Below are positions 21,971 to 30,733 of a DNA stretch of 64,000 nt, piece by piece. The position numbers and the translations under genes are program-made. The first letter of the stretch is position 1; every line of letters starts with the position of its first letter. A model generated the notes under the pieces. It worked only from the letters and a program-made list of their open reading frames with translations. It searched no databases and had not been told where the DNA came from. Source of the stretch: Catonia carolina (Eukaryota > Arthropoda > Insecta > Hemiptera > Achilidae); the NCBI GenBank assembly GCA_035578175.1, contig JAQMRL010000006.1, forward strand, positions 26,058,393 to 26,122,392, written 5' to 3'.

Positions 21971-23185
21971 TTAATATTGCTGTTTTACCGAACGAAAAAA
22001 CAAAGCACGTTTTTTATATTTTCTTAGGAATCGTGCAATATCGTCCAGAGACACGAATAGCCCCATTTTTGTCGAAGCAGGATGTGATTCAATTAGTTTT
22101 CTATAATATTGTTTCATGTATTTATCATATATTGGAATGATTTGTTTAGTAAGCCAATCGGTGAAGATGGCAGTACGCTTCACATTGTTTCGCCATTCAG
22201 GAATGGATGCGACAATGAACATATCATTTCGCGACATGTCCGCTATATAGTTGGTTTTTAGATTGGTAATGGGACGGAATGGAGTATTCTTTTTTAATTC
22301 AAACATGTTAATCAGATAACTGTTTAAAAGCCAAAATTCATCCGCCATGGCGCCAGTATAAGTTTCCCAGCTTTTATATAACGATTGGTTTTTTATTTCA
22401 AAAACACCTTTATGAAATACTAACCCAAATTTTTCACACTGTAACTGGAGTGTGGGTAATGCGGTTTGAAGAAAAGCTTTAGAATACAAACCTTGCGCGT
22501 GATTGTTAACAGCTGTAAATTCCTTTTTACCGAGAGCGCTAATAGATTTTGGTATTTGAGCTGAATATTTTACATTAAAACTAACATCAATGGCACATTT
22601 ATTTCCATACTTTAAAGCTTCTCTGTATATCGTTTTAGCTGATCGTATTGGAATCGAACTTTCTGTAATTGTGATCACATTTTGAACATTAGCACCATGA
22701 TTAATTGAATATTGTAACATGTTATTCATCACGTTAGCTAGTCGTAACGTACCGTGTGCATTTTGTAAAGAAATTATTTTATATTTATGTTTTTTTGGAT
22801 AAGGACGAAATCTTGATAATAAATTCCACGAATGTCGTACGGTTGTTTTATACATCAATTCATGATAGATGTATAACTCTACTGCCAATTTACTACTCTC
22901 AATATCTTCAAAAAATTTTATCCACCGCATTTTATTAAATATTTTCATTTCTGAAACTATCATAATAATTATCACCAATGGTTGATGTTTATTTCGCAAA
23001 TGAGGATGTTTTTTACATCTTCTGTAATACTTACCTCCTTCGGTTCCGCTTGGACTGCAATAATTTCCACAAAATGTTTGTTTCTTGTTAAAATATTTTG
23101 TACAAAGATTGGATTTAGGTTTTGTTTTTAAAGCCGGTGCAAGATTGAAATGTGTAATATCGGGGTATGTGTATATATCGGACAT
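21971..23185 (-). CDS. Unknown Polinton protein, cysteine-rich N-terminus
   Basis: 404 codons from the ATG at 23185 (MSDIYTYPDITHFNL). The frame is open a little further upstream but without an ATG. Residues of about 30-65 hold a C/H cluster (CTKYF..QTFCGNYCSPSG..YYRRCKKHPHLRNKH) suggestive of zinc binding. The rest is basic and mixed alpha/beta, with IDVSFNVKYS and NNHAQGLYSKAFLQ as distinctive strings. It ends 55 bases before the DMQGF gene starts, so the two may be co-transcribed. I do not recognise the family. The length and lack of stops in AT-rich DNA make it a real gene. Confidence 0.75.
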   Translation of the reverse strand: MSDIYTYPDITHFNLAPALKTKPKSNLCTKYFNKKQTFCGNYCSPSGTEGGKYYRRCKKHPHLRNKHQPLVIIIMIVSEMKIFNKMRWIKFFEDIESSKLAVELYIYHELMYKTTVRHSWNLLSRFRPYPKKHKYKIISLQNAHGTLRLANVMNNMLQYSINHGANVQNVITITESSIPIRSAKTIYREALKYGNKCAIDVSFNVKYSAQIPKSISALGKKEFTAVNNHAQGLYSKAFLQTALPTLQLQCEKFGLVFHKGVFEIKNQSLYKSWETYTGAMADEFWLLNSYLINMFELKKNTPFRPITNLKTNYIADMSRNDMFIVASIPEWRNNVKRTAIFTDWLTKQIIPIYDKYMKQYYRKLIESHPASTKMGLFVSLDDIARFLRKYKKRALFFRSVKQQY

Positions 23186-23404
23186 GATGAGATCAAATGT
23201 ATCTGAATTCAAGAGATAGTGAATTATATATTGTTTTTTTATTTAACGGTAAAAGTTACCTCTTATCAAGCTGAGAAATTATCTGTTTTAATTTTTAAAA
23301 TCGAACAATTTGTTCAAAAGTTACAACAGTTAAAAAATACACTCTTTCATTTTTTCATTGTTAAACATGTAATTAACATCATCGATCAATTAAGTTTTTT
23401 CTGA

Positions 23405-24200
23405 GGGGAGTTGGTTTTTATACAAACCCCTTCGTACCAGTAATAAACAGTAATTAAGTTCCCTATATTTACTTTAACGACTGGTTTTGTAACAAAGATA
23501 TTGTGCTTTTTTATTTATTATTGATTGTAGAGTTCAATTAATAATTAAACTCAATATTGTTTTTTGTTAGCGCTCGCTTTTGTGATAAAATCGATTGATG
23601 CTTTTAAAATACATGCTGCCTTCATTTCTATAGTGTCAGCTTTTACAACACATCTCTTAATTTTTAGGATCAGGAATTTAGTTTAGGAAAAATAAATTTT
23701 ACAAACAGTGTTTCATAAAATAAATACATTATTAATAACATTTATTACGAAAAAAGTTAAGCATAATATTTTACATACATTATTAATAACATTTATTACA
23801 AAAAAATTCAAGAATTTTAAGCAGGTAAGCATAATATTTATATAAATATCTAATATACATTTTTGAATAAATACATTATTAATAACATTTATTACGAAAA
23901 AAGTTAAGCATAATATTTTACATACATTATTAATAACATTTATTACAAAAAAGTTAAGTGAACAAAAATTCAAGAATTTTTAAGCAAGTAAGCATAATAT
24001 TTTTGAATAAATACATTATTAATAACATTTATTACGAAAAAAGTTAAGCATAATATCTATATAAATATCTAATATCTAATATATATTTTCGAATAAAATA
24101 AATACATTATTAATATCATTTATTACGAAAAAAGTTAAGTCAACAAAAAAATTCAAAAATTTTAAGCAGGTAAGCGTAATATTTTACATAAAATATCTAT
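23405..24200. repeat. AT-rich non-coding region with tandem 54-100-bp repeats
   Basis: From about 23700 to 24190 the phrase AAATACATTATTAATAACATTTATTACGAAAAAAGTTAAGCATAATATT recurs about six times with spacing variants (for example 23716, 23872, 24008, 24096). The stretch 23405..23700 has no gene. The open frame at 23713..23973 is only a translation of the repeat. The region separates the left gene pair from the rest of the element. Confidence 0.8.
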
Positions 24201-24203
24201 ATA

Positions 24204-24860
24204 AATAATAATAAAGTGATAAAAAATCACAATAAATCGTTAATGAATCGAGTATTAACCGATTTTACTGTGAATGAAATTGCCAAATTCCGCCACGGCG
24301 TGACGGCTTTCGGCAACTTCATTACACTGTAAATTACAGTTGAATACAAAATTCATGATATTTAAAAAAAATTGAGGAGATAAATTAATACCCCGCTCAA
24401 AAAGTATTAAGTTACATTTAACAATAATAATAAAGTGATAAAAAATCACAATAAATCGTTAATGAATCGAGTATTAACCGATTTTACTGTGAATGAAATT
24501 GCCAAATTCCGCCACGGCGTGACGGCTTTCGGCAACTTCATTACACTGTAAATTACAGTTGAATACAAAATTCATGATATTTAAAAAAAATTGAGGAGAT
24601 AAATTAATACCCCGCTCAAAAAGTATTAAGTTACATTTAACAATAATAATAAAGTGATAAAAAATCACAATAAATCGTTAATGAATCGAGTATTAACCGA
24701 TTTTACTGTGAATGAAATTGCCAAATTCCGCCACGGCGTGACGGCTTTCGGCAACTTCATTACACTGTAAATTACAGTTGAATACAAAATTCATGATATT
24801 TAAAAAAAATTGAGGAGATAAATTAATACCCCGCTCAAAAAGTATTTAAGTTAAGTTACA
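24204..24860. repeat. Three virtually identical 219-bp tandem repeats
   Basis: Units start at 24204, 24423 and 24642 with the same phase and virtually no differences. Each contains TTCCGCCACGGCGTGACGGC (GC-rich in an AT-rich setting), the near-palindrome ACTGTAAATTACAGT (24326..24340 in unit 1), and AATCGTTAATGAATCGAGTATTAACCGATT, itself an imperfect inverted repeat. Parts of the unit (GATAAAAATCACAATAAAAATCGTTAATGAA, TTACATTTATATATATCTGATAATAAAA) recur at 25834..25915, just upstream of the next gene. The array therefore may derive from a promoter region. No coding function is likely. Confidence 0.92.
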
Positions 24861-24995
24861 TTTATATCTGATAATAAAATAAAATTAACAATAACTAAAT
24901 TGATGCATTGAAAAAATAATATTTAAATTATAATTAAAAATGGAAAATAACATAATATTTTTTAAATTTATAAGCAAATGACAAAACCAAAAAAA

Positions 24996-25817
24996 TTATT
25001 TCAATTTCATTTTTTTGTTTTTCATTACCGGTATTAATTCCACACCAACTTTTAATATGAATTCCATTTCTCCCCTATTTTCTGGTTCATCAGAACCTTT
25101 ATTGTTAGTTTTATTTTCCTGATCCTGGCTCTCTTCATCACCCTCTTCCTCCCCATTTCCCTGATCCTGACTCTCTTCATCACCCTCTTCCTCCCCATTT
25201 CCCTGATCCTGACTCTCTTCATCACCCTCTTCCTCCCCATTTTCCTGATCCTGACTCTCTTCATCACCCTCCTCTTCACTACAACTATCTACAATTTCCA
25301 CATTTTCATCACATACCCCCTTATTTGATTCAAAAATGTTGTGTACAATATTTTGAACGGTTACATATGGTGTCAAGCCTTCATCACCGTCATTATCATC
25401 ATCATCATCATCATCATCATCGTTAGCTGTATTTTTATTTTTATTCTTTGTACTAGAGATAATATCCCTGAGGATATTTTTAAGTATTTCCATGGATTCA
25501 GTTTCGTATAGTTTATTTAATAAGTCAAATTCTAATCTCTCTAAAAGTATTAATAAAAACGGAAATGACATTATTTTTTTTTTAGATTTTTCCAATGCAT
25601 GCGTATTAGTTATAGTTAAATTAATACTTCTTACCATTACGTCTGCTATGTTAATTATTTTATCTTTTAATTCTGATAAATCAGAATTTTCCCTAATTAT
25701 TTTAATGGTTTTTAATTCGCTCAATACATCCCGCCACATATTAATAGATGTGATCCCTAGAAAATACATGTCCATAATCAAGGGTAGTAACGGTTTTTTA
25801 TTACTGCTATTTTCCAT
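24996..25817 (-). CDS. Acidic repeat protein, unknown function
   Basis: 273 codons from the ATG at 25817 (MENSSNKKPLLPLIMDMYF). The frame is open further upstream, but only with non-ATG codons and through sequence shared with the non-coding array, so this ATG is preferred. The N-terminal 120 residues are helical and hydrophobic-rich. They are followed by a run of aspartates (about residues 135-145, from an ATC microsatellite) and four near-perfect 14-residue repeats of the form GEEEGDEESQDQxN. The C-terminus is basic (KNKKMKLK). I do not recognise a family. Acidic low-complexity tails occur in DNA-mimic and chromatin-interacting viral proteins, but no function can be assigned. A T-tract-AG lies 7 bases before the ATG. 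Confidence 0.7.
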   Translation of the reverse strand: MENSSNKKPLLPLIMDMYFLGITSINMWRDVLSELKTIKIIRENSDLSELKDKIINIADVMVRSINLTITNTHALEKSKKKIMSFPFLLILLERLEFDLLNKLYETESMEILKNILRDIISSTKNKNKNTANDDDDDDDDDNDGDEGLTPYVTVQNIVHNIFESNKGVCDENVEIVDSCSEEEGDEESQDQENGEEEGDEESQDQGNGEEEGDEESQDQGNGEEEGDEESQDQENKTNNKGSDEPENRGEMEFILKVGVELIPVMKNKKMKLK

Positions 25818-25915
25818 TTTTAATCTAAAAAAAATGATAAAAATCACAATAAAAATCGTTAATGAAATTAACGATAAGTAAGTTACATTTATATATATCT
25901 GATAATAAAATGATT

Positions 25916-26221
25916 TCACTGATCAAGTTGCAAATCTAACACAACTTCTGCTTTACAGAATCTACATTTAAGTTCGGTACATTTTTTTACTCGCTTACAC
26001 ATTTTGCCTAAACATCTCATACACGTATTTGTGGTACCATATCGTCCACAAAATTCCGGTCTATGGGTGGTACCATAGTCCCACTTATTTTTGTGCATTT
26101 CATGTATTTTGCATTGCTTTTCTAATAAATGTCTATTAAATAGATATGCGCACGGAAATTGTTTCATGCATCGATAGCAGAAATTATCTTCACATTTATT
26201 ACAAATGGTTCCAGTGTTCAT
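25916..26221 (-). CDS. Small cysteine-rich zinc-binding protein
   Basis: 101 codons from the ATG at 26221 (MNTGTICNKCEDNFCYRC). It has about 14 cysteines arranged as several C-x2-C pairs (CNKC, CYRC, CMRC, CRFC), plus histidines in HEMHKNKW and RHLLEKQC. This would fit two or three zinc ribbons or a RING-like domain. It could be a DNA-binding regulator or ubiquitin ligase, and the sequence does not decide. The acceptor-like TTGTTTTTTAG lies 4 bases before the ATG. Confidence 0.72.
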   Translation of the reverse strand: MNTGTICNKCEDNFCYRCMKQFPCAYLFNRHLLEKQCKIHEMHKNKWDYGTTHRPEFCGRYGTTNTCMRCLGKMCKRVKKCTELKCRFCKAEVVLDLQLDQ

Positions 26222-26502
26222 TTTTCTAAAAAACAATAATAGATATGTAAAATATGATTTAGTTGACCACGGTTTTTTTTAAAAAAAAGCAATTTTAATT
26301 ATACAATGCTAAAATTCTAATAAAATGATTACATTAGATACAAATCATGAAGATAAAAAATTTTAGTATTATTTTAATAAAAAGTGTATTACATACAACT
26401 CAAACAGATAAAATATAGAAAAATTAATTTATTTTCCATCGAAAATTTTTTTTAAATTTCTACTGTTAATATTCAACGTACTACGAATTTCATAAAAATG
26501 AG

Positions 26503-27270
26503 TTATTGAAGTTGCCACATTTTCATTAGAGAAAACTTATACAAATCATTTAAAATATATGATATCAAATAATTTACGCATGCCAGTTCACCCAGCCTGG
26601 GGGGATTAAAGGGTTTTTTAACTCTTCGGTTTCGTTCAAAATTACGAATTTCATCTGTTATTTTACACTTTATTCCATAATCTGTTAAATTCATGATGAA
26701 CCAATGTTCATTTATTTGGTAAACAGCATTTTTTAACAAAGATATATCAAATGCGCTAAGTAGTGCATAAATACAAATATGTGGACAATCGGGGAGCATT
26801 GTATTCGTTTGTAAAAAAGAAAAACAAAATATTTGACCCTTAAACGGAACTATTTTTGAATAACATGAAAATGGTTCCGTATGATCAAAACCTGATGATT
26901 GTAAAAAAATTACATCTATTAAAGTATATTTACGAGATTTACCGAGTAAAACCGAAATAAAATTTCCCGCGAAACACCAAAACTTTGATTTTGTTACTCG
27001 CGCCTCATTACTCAATAATTGTATTAGTTCATTATCAATAAAAAAATCATTAGATGGTTGAATACCAACAGTACAACAATTATGCGGGAAATTAATTTGC
27101 AGTTCCTTTCCAAAATTTTGTACAAATTTTAAAACTTCGTTTCTAATAAAATATTTAGTTGTTTCTGCAAAATTTAAATTTGCTCTATAAACATATTTAT
27201 AGCCTACCATCCCACCAACATTTTCCATACGCTCATTAGCGGTCTTTGCTCGGTTATTTAAGCTATTCAT
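26503..27270 (-). CDS. Unknown Polinton protein (255 aa)
   Basis: Starts MNSLNNRAKTANERMENVGG at an ATG preceded by TATATATATTTTTTAG ten bases upstream. The body has several short hydrophobic stretches and about ten cysteines (for example FPHNCCTVGIQPSND, LPDCPHICIYALLSAFD). It ends with an aromatic tail KMWQLQ. No signal peptide, repeats or known catalytic motif were recognised. The gap 26237..26502 upstream of the zinc gene is AT-rich and empty. The frame is long and intact, so it is likely a real gene of the block that includes dUTPase. Confidence 0.7.
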   Translation of the reverse strand: MNSLNNRAKTANERMENVGGMVGYKYVYRANLNFAETTKYFIRNEVLKFVQNFGKELQINFPHNCCTVGIQPSNDFFIDNELIQLLSNEARVTKSKFWCFAGNFISVLLGKSRKYTLIDVIFLQSSGFDHTEPFSCYSKIVPFKGQIFCFSFLQTNTMLPDCPHICIYALLSAFDISLLKNAVYQINEHWFIMNLTDYGIKCKITDEIRNFERNRRVKKPFNPPRLGELACVNYLISYILNDLYKFSLMKMWQLQ

Positions 27271-27297
27271 TTTTTAAAACCTAAAAAATATATATAA

Positions 27298-27489
27298 TTA
27301 TAATATAATTTGTTTACATAAAAAATAATTATAGCAAATAATTTTTTTTTTACTGTAATGATAATTTTGTAATAATTTCAAAAGTGTTTTATATTCAACA
27401 CTGTTTTTGAAAAAAATGCTTTTTCCAGCTGCAATTTTTCCTTCAATAATAATGACGGAAGGATTATTATTACTATCAGTATAGGCCAT
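27298..27489 (-). pseudogene. Truncated deoxynucleoside/thymidine kinase remnant
   Basis: From the ATG at 27489 the frame gives 63 residues including PSVIIIEGKIAAGKSIFFKN. This is the first strand and Walker A P-loop of cellular/viral deoxynucleoside kinases (family pattern I.IEG.I.AGKS). After another 40 residues (LLKLLQNYHYSKKK) it ends at a stop. The lid, substrate-binding DR(S/H) motif and remaining 150 or so residues are missing. It lies directly downstream of dUTPase, and its ATG follows a splice-acceptor-like CCATAG. It is probably a decayed nucleotide-salvage gene. A short functional peptide cannot be excluded. Confidence 0.65.
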
Positions 27490-27554
27490 GTTTTCCCTAT
27501 GGACAAGTAAAAAAAAAATAAAATTATTTGCTAATATTAAATTTTTAAAAAAGA

Positions 27555-27983
27555 TCATACACCTGTAGAACCAAATCCATGATCTCCTCTATACGTTTCT
27601 GGCAGATTTTCACCAACAAATTCGGTTAATGTAACATTATCTGCATATTTTTCAAAAATTATTTGCGCTATTCTTTCCCCAGGTTTAACACGATATTTCT
27701 TTTGACTATTGTTAATGAAAATTATCATAATTTGTCCGGTGTAATCACCGTCTATAACCCCGCCTCCAATATCAATTCCCCTTAATGAAAGCCCGCTACG
27801 AGGTGCAATACGCCCATAGTACCCCAATGGGATAGAAAAACCAACACCCGTATCTATTAGACTTCGTGAATTTGGTTCTATAGTAGCTGATTCACATGCA
27901 TATAAATCAAACCCCGCTGAACCCGGGGTACTTTTACGTGGAGTGAAAGCGTTTTTTGAAAATTTTTTATATATAATTTCCAT
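27555..27983 (-). CDS. dut: dUTPase (deoxyuridine triphosphatase)
   Basis: 142 residues, the normal length for a trimeric dUTPase, with all five motifs in order. These are PGSAGFDLYA (20-29), GRIAPRSGLSL (57-67), GGGVIDGDYTGQI (73-85, catalytic-site aspartate and uracil-binding tyrosine), PGERIAQIIF (101-110) and RGDHGFGSTG (132-141). It hydrolyses dUTP to dUMP and pyrophosphate, keeping uracil out of newly made viral DNA and supplying dUMP for thymidylate. It appears fully functional. It was probably acquired from a host or another DNA virus. The acceptor-like TTTTTTTAAATTTACAG directly abuts the ATG. Confidence 0.97.
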   Translation of the reverse strand: MEIIYKKFSKNAFTPRKSTPGSAGFDLYACESATIEPNSRSLIDTGVGFSIPLGYYGRIAPRSGLSLRGIDIGGGVIDGDYTGQIMIIFINNSQKKYRVKPGERIAQIIFEKYADNVTLTEFVGENLPETYRGDHGFGSTGV

Positions 27984-28046
27984 CTGTAAATTTAAAAAAA
28001 TAATTTTAGTTTATGAATAATTATGTTAAAAAAAAATTAAAACAAA

Positions 28047-28796
28047 TTATTCTTTTGGCGTATACTTTTTTATATCTATTTGGGTTTTTCGTAAATTCTT
28101 TATTTTCATTATCTTTCTCTTTTGATTGCGAATAATTTTCCTAACTCGACAAAAATCAGGGTCTTTTTGCTCGCATAAAAAGACAATTTTTTTTGCCACC
28201 TTTGTCCAGTGGCGTTTCTGATTAATATTTTTCAAATCTTTGGTATCGGTTACTTCAATTTTAACCATAAACGCCCCCTTTTCTCCAGGCGTTGTTATGG
28301 TTAGCCGTTCATCATTCACGAGTTGTGAATAAGATTGCGGATATTCATTTCGAAATGAAAATAATTTACTAAAATTATCCTCCTCTTCACATTCTGATAA
28401 TTCTTCAGAATCAATATCAAATACTTCAACCGTGTCCGATTTTAAATTTAATAGTTTTTCCACACATGAGATAAAATGTAAAACGTTATCTTCAAAAAAA
28501 CACTTATCACCCAAATTTACATTATTAAAATACACTATAAATTCATCATATGTTAAGATTTTATGTTTAAAGTTAAGAATTGATTTTTGCGATGGATGTT
28601 TATCTATACATGTATTGATAATTAACAAACAATTTTCTAAAATTCTGTGGATCTTTATTAAATTATCGTTAAAGTCTTTATTTTTAAACAGTTCCCCTTT
28701 CACTTCTTTAATTATTGCTTCCCATAAAAAAATTGTATTCAATTGAATATCAAAAAGTTTTCTTATAATATCATCCGCCGAGTACATAGTTTCCAT
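28047..28796 (-). CDS. Unknown Polinton protein with acidic centre and basic tail
   Basis: 249 codons from METMYSADDIIRKLFD. Predicted mostly helical over residues 1-125. An acidic patch follows (FDIDSEELSECEEEDNF, about 133-149), then a strand-rich piece (LTITTPGEKGAFMVKIEVTD), and a strongly basic C-terminus (RKIIRNQKRKIMKIKNLRKTQ). It could be a nucleic-acid-binding or regulatory protein. No family was recognised. CTTTTATAG directly precedes the ATG. It is the most upstream gene of the block 28.8 to 25.0 kb. Confidence 0.72.
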   Translation of the reverse strand: METMYSADDIIRKLFDIQLNTIFLWEAIIKEVKGELFKNKDFNDNLIKIHRILENCLLIINTCIDKHPSQKSILNFKHKILTYDEFIVYFNNVNLGDKCFFEDNVLHFISCVEKLLNLKSDTVEVFDIDSEELSECEEEDNFSKLFSFRNEYPQSYSQLVNDERLTITTPGEKGAFMVKIEVTDTKDLKNINQKRHWTKVAKKIVFLCEQKDPDFCRVRKIIRNQKRKIMKIKNLRKTQIDIKKYTPKE

Positions 28797-28928
28797 CTAT
28801 AAAAGATTAATAATGCGAATAAATAATACTTTAAAAAATATTTAATTCAATTTTTAATGTTATATTCAAACTTGTTTTTTAAAAAAAAATTTATTTATTA
28901 AATGAGTTGAAAAAATACTTTTAAAAAC

Positions 28929-28997
28929 TTACGTTTGTTGAAGATTGAAGTTATTCGAATAAAATAATAAGTTGTTTGTAATATATATTATATATAA
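28929..28997 (-). promoter_or_regulatory. Candidate promoter and 5' splice donor for a shared leader
   Basis: Reading the minus strand, CTTATATATAATATATAT (about 28997..28980) is followed about 45 bases later by CAACAAAC|GTAAGTTTTT, a near-consensus 5' splice site. Downstream, six gene starts in a row (28796, 27983, 27489, 27270, 26221, 25817) each follow a T-rich tract ending in AG within 0 to 10 bases. This layout would fit one short leader exon spliced to alternative acceptors. It is a hypothesis from sequence layout only, since AT-rich DNA yields TTTAG often. Confidence 0.4.
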
Positions 28998-29351
28998 GTT
29001 GTTTTTAAATAATATTTACTATGTAAAATTGTTTGTAGAAAAATTTTTAAATAAATATAACTTGAAAAATAACGTTGTAGTAAAAATCAAAAGTATAACG
29101 TTTCTAAAAAACGCAGCACATACATGCACTATGACGTGAAAAGCAAGTATAAATTTCTCTATAAAAATCTTGTCTTTATATACTAAATGTATTTCTATTA
29201 AAAACTTTAGGCAACAGTCACATAATAGAAGTGCATGTGCATCATAGGCCTATCACGTGTTATGGTCAATGAGTAATTACTATGTCGCAATAAAATATCT
29301 TTTAGACCATATTAAAAAGAGATAGAAAAAGGTATTTGGTTACAAACAAGT

Positions 29352-29409
29352 GGCATTATTTGTGCTTATGAAAACGTTAGGATCCTATTTCATTGGTGGC
29401 GAGACAATA
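29352..29409 (+). repeat. Inverted 58-bp duplicate of the DMQGF gene
   Basis: 57 of 58 bases equal the inverse of 21426..21483. The copy still encodes GI(I)CAYENVRILFHWWRDN on the plus strand, and weak protein similarity (WLQTSG) extends a little upstream. It lies in non-coding DNA, so it is a captured gene fragment or a recombination scar. Confidence 0.9.
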
Positions 29410-29515
29410 TCATGTTTTCATTTCAAACTAATAACGATTAATAACAAAGGATGAAAAGTAAAAAATCATAATTCTTTTTTTAAAAAATACTTTATTAATT
29501 TATTTTTAATACTAT

Positions 29516-30733
29516 TTACAATATTTTTCTAACGCTACCAGACAATGGTGTATACTCTATAATATTATCATGTAAAATTAAGCAGTAAGCTGTAGTGTTG
29601 GCCGCCACATTCTCTTCAAACTCAAATTCCATTCTAATATCCACCGAACCGACTTTGAGTGTTTCATTCTGTTTCGAACAATCCAAAACGATGTGCGGCA
29701 TTTTCGCCAGAAACGTTGCCTTGTCCAATAACGGTTGACAGCTGCCGTCACCGGCAAAATAATACGATTGTTGGAAATCGGTATACATGCGATACATTAT
29801 CGACTTGTTACCCTGTAGTTGATCGTACGGGTAGTATTCGGAGTTTAAATATAATTTTATATTGCTCAATTTACACAGATCAAAATGGGAATTGTTTTTG
29901 TACATACTGTTTTTACGATCCGTTTGAAAAGCCACTATTACATATCTCGGTTTCTCCAACTGGTTGCTCGTTTTCACCGCCCACACCAGGTTACGTGACT
30001 GCGGTAGAGCGGGATATTCATAAAGTTGCCATTTTCGAAATGGAATAGTTATAGGCACATCAGATTGTACGGTTTTCAGAAGCGGTAATCTATAGGTGTC
30101 TGATACGTTTATGAAAGGCAATCTCCAGATTAATTTATCCAATTTCACCTTAGATTTCACTGTTTGATTAGTAACAAAGGTGGCGTTGACATCGTTTGAC
30201 GATCGTATCAGCACCAATTCCTGTTTTACATTCAATATTATTCTCTTATAATCTTCAAAGATGCCCATAACGAGCTTGAGTGGGATACAATATGAAAAAG
30301 CCCCATCTGAGGCGATTTCTAACGTGGATGTATCGTGTGAAATCCCCGCGTTCTGTAACATATGTTTTTCTCCATAACGGATGGACAGGAAGTTTTTCAA
30401 CAACGATGTGATTCCTGGATTTCGTACATGATCAACTTCAGTTCCTCCGATCTCATATCGAATCTCATCGAACAGAAACAGCATAGCATTGTTTATAAGT
30501 TTACAATCGGTGCTCACTTTATCCTTATCGTCCGTTAATTTACCCTCAATGTATAAGTAACTATCACAGGGTAGTGTGTAAATATCTTGTTGATGAACCG
30601 GAATACGTATTTCATCGCTATTATTTAATGTGGTTGATGCATAAGTGGTCAATGTATGAAATTCATGTCGAGTGATTATTTCATCATACACCGCTTTTTG
30701 GGCGACATCGAGAACATAGCCACCGCTTTCCAT
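29516..30733 (-). CDS. Major capsid protein (double jelly-roll)
   Basis: 405 codons from MESGGYVLDVAQKAVYDEI. The content is beta-rich with features expected of Polinton hexon-like proteins. These include an N-terminal IRIPVHQQDIYTLPCDSYLYIEGKL strand pair, LINNAMLFLFDEIRYEIGGTEVDHVRNPGI, a central FRKWQLYEYP and a C-terminal RMEFEFEENVAANTTAYCLILHD. Two stacked jelly rolls would form the capsomers of an icosahedral shell. It is last in the late gene block, and its ATG overlaps the stop of the preceding small gene (TAATG). Identification rests on recalled Polinton capsid patterns and gene order (protease, penton, capsid). No stop or frameshift interrupts it. Confidence 0.85.
   Translation of the reverse strand: MESGGYVLDVAQKAVYDEIITRHEFHTLTTYASTTLNNSDEIRIPVHQQDIYTLPCDSYLYIEGKLTDDKDKVSTDCKLINNAMLFLFDEIRYEIGGTEVDHVRNPGITSLLKNFLSIRYGEKHMLQNAGISHDTSTLEIASDGAFSYCIPLKLVMGIFEDYKRIILNVKQELVLIRSSNDVNATFVTNQTVKSKVKLDKLIWRLPFINVSDTYRLPLLKTVQSDVPITIPFRKWQLYEYPALPQSRNLVWAVKTSNQLEKPRYVIVAFQTDRKNSMYKNNSHFDLCKLSNIKLYLNSEYYPYDQLQGNKSIMYRMYTDFQQSYYFAGDGSCQPLLDKATFLAKMPHIVLDCSKQNETLKVGSVDIRMEFEFEENVAANTTAYCLILHDNIIEYTPLSGSVRKIL

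Larger units (their letters stand above)
28797..29515. other. Intergenic region with possible promoter, leader and gene fragment
   Basis: About 720 bases between the capsid gene and the dUTPase-side genes. On the minus strand it has a TATA-rich run (28979..28997) and a strong splice-donor-like GTAAGT (28929..28934). On the plus strand it carries a 58-base piece of the DMQGF gene (29352..29409). The rest is AT-rich, with TAGACCATATTAAAAAGAGATAG as the last unique stretch. Confidence 0.6.

Noticed and set aside
23020..23040. Strong splice donor GGAG|GTAAGT followed 13 bases later by TACAG|AAG inside the 404-codon gene
   Set aside because: A 13-base intron is too short to be spliced, and the frame is open through it, so it is coincidence.
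23713..23973. 86-codon frame with repeated FFVINVINNV
   Set aside because: It is a translation of the AT-rich tandem repeat.
24255..24668. Two identical 64-codon minus-strand frames
   Set aside because: They are the same translation of the 219-bp tandem repeat, with no sign of coding.
25492..25881. 129-codon plus-strand frame
   Set aside because: It lies antisense over the acidic repeat gene and has no family features.
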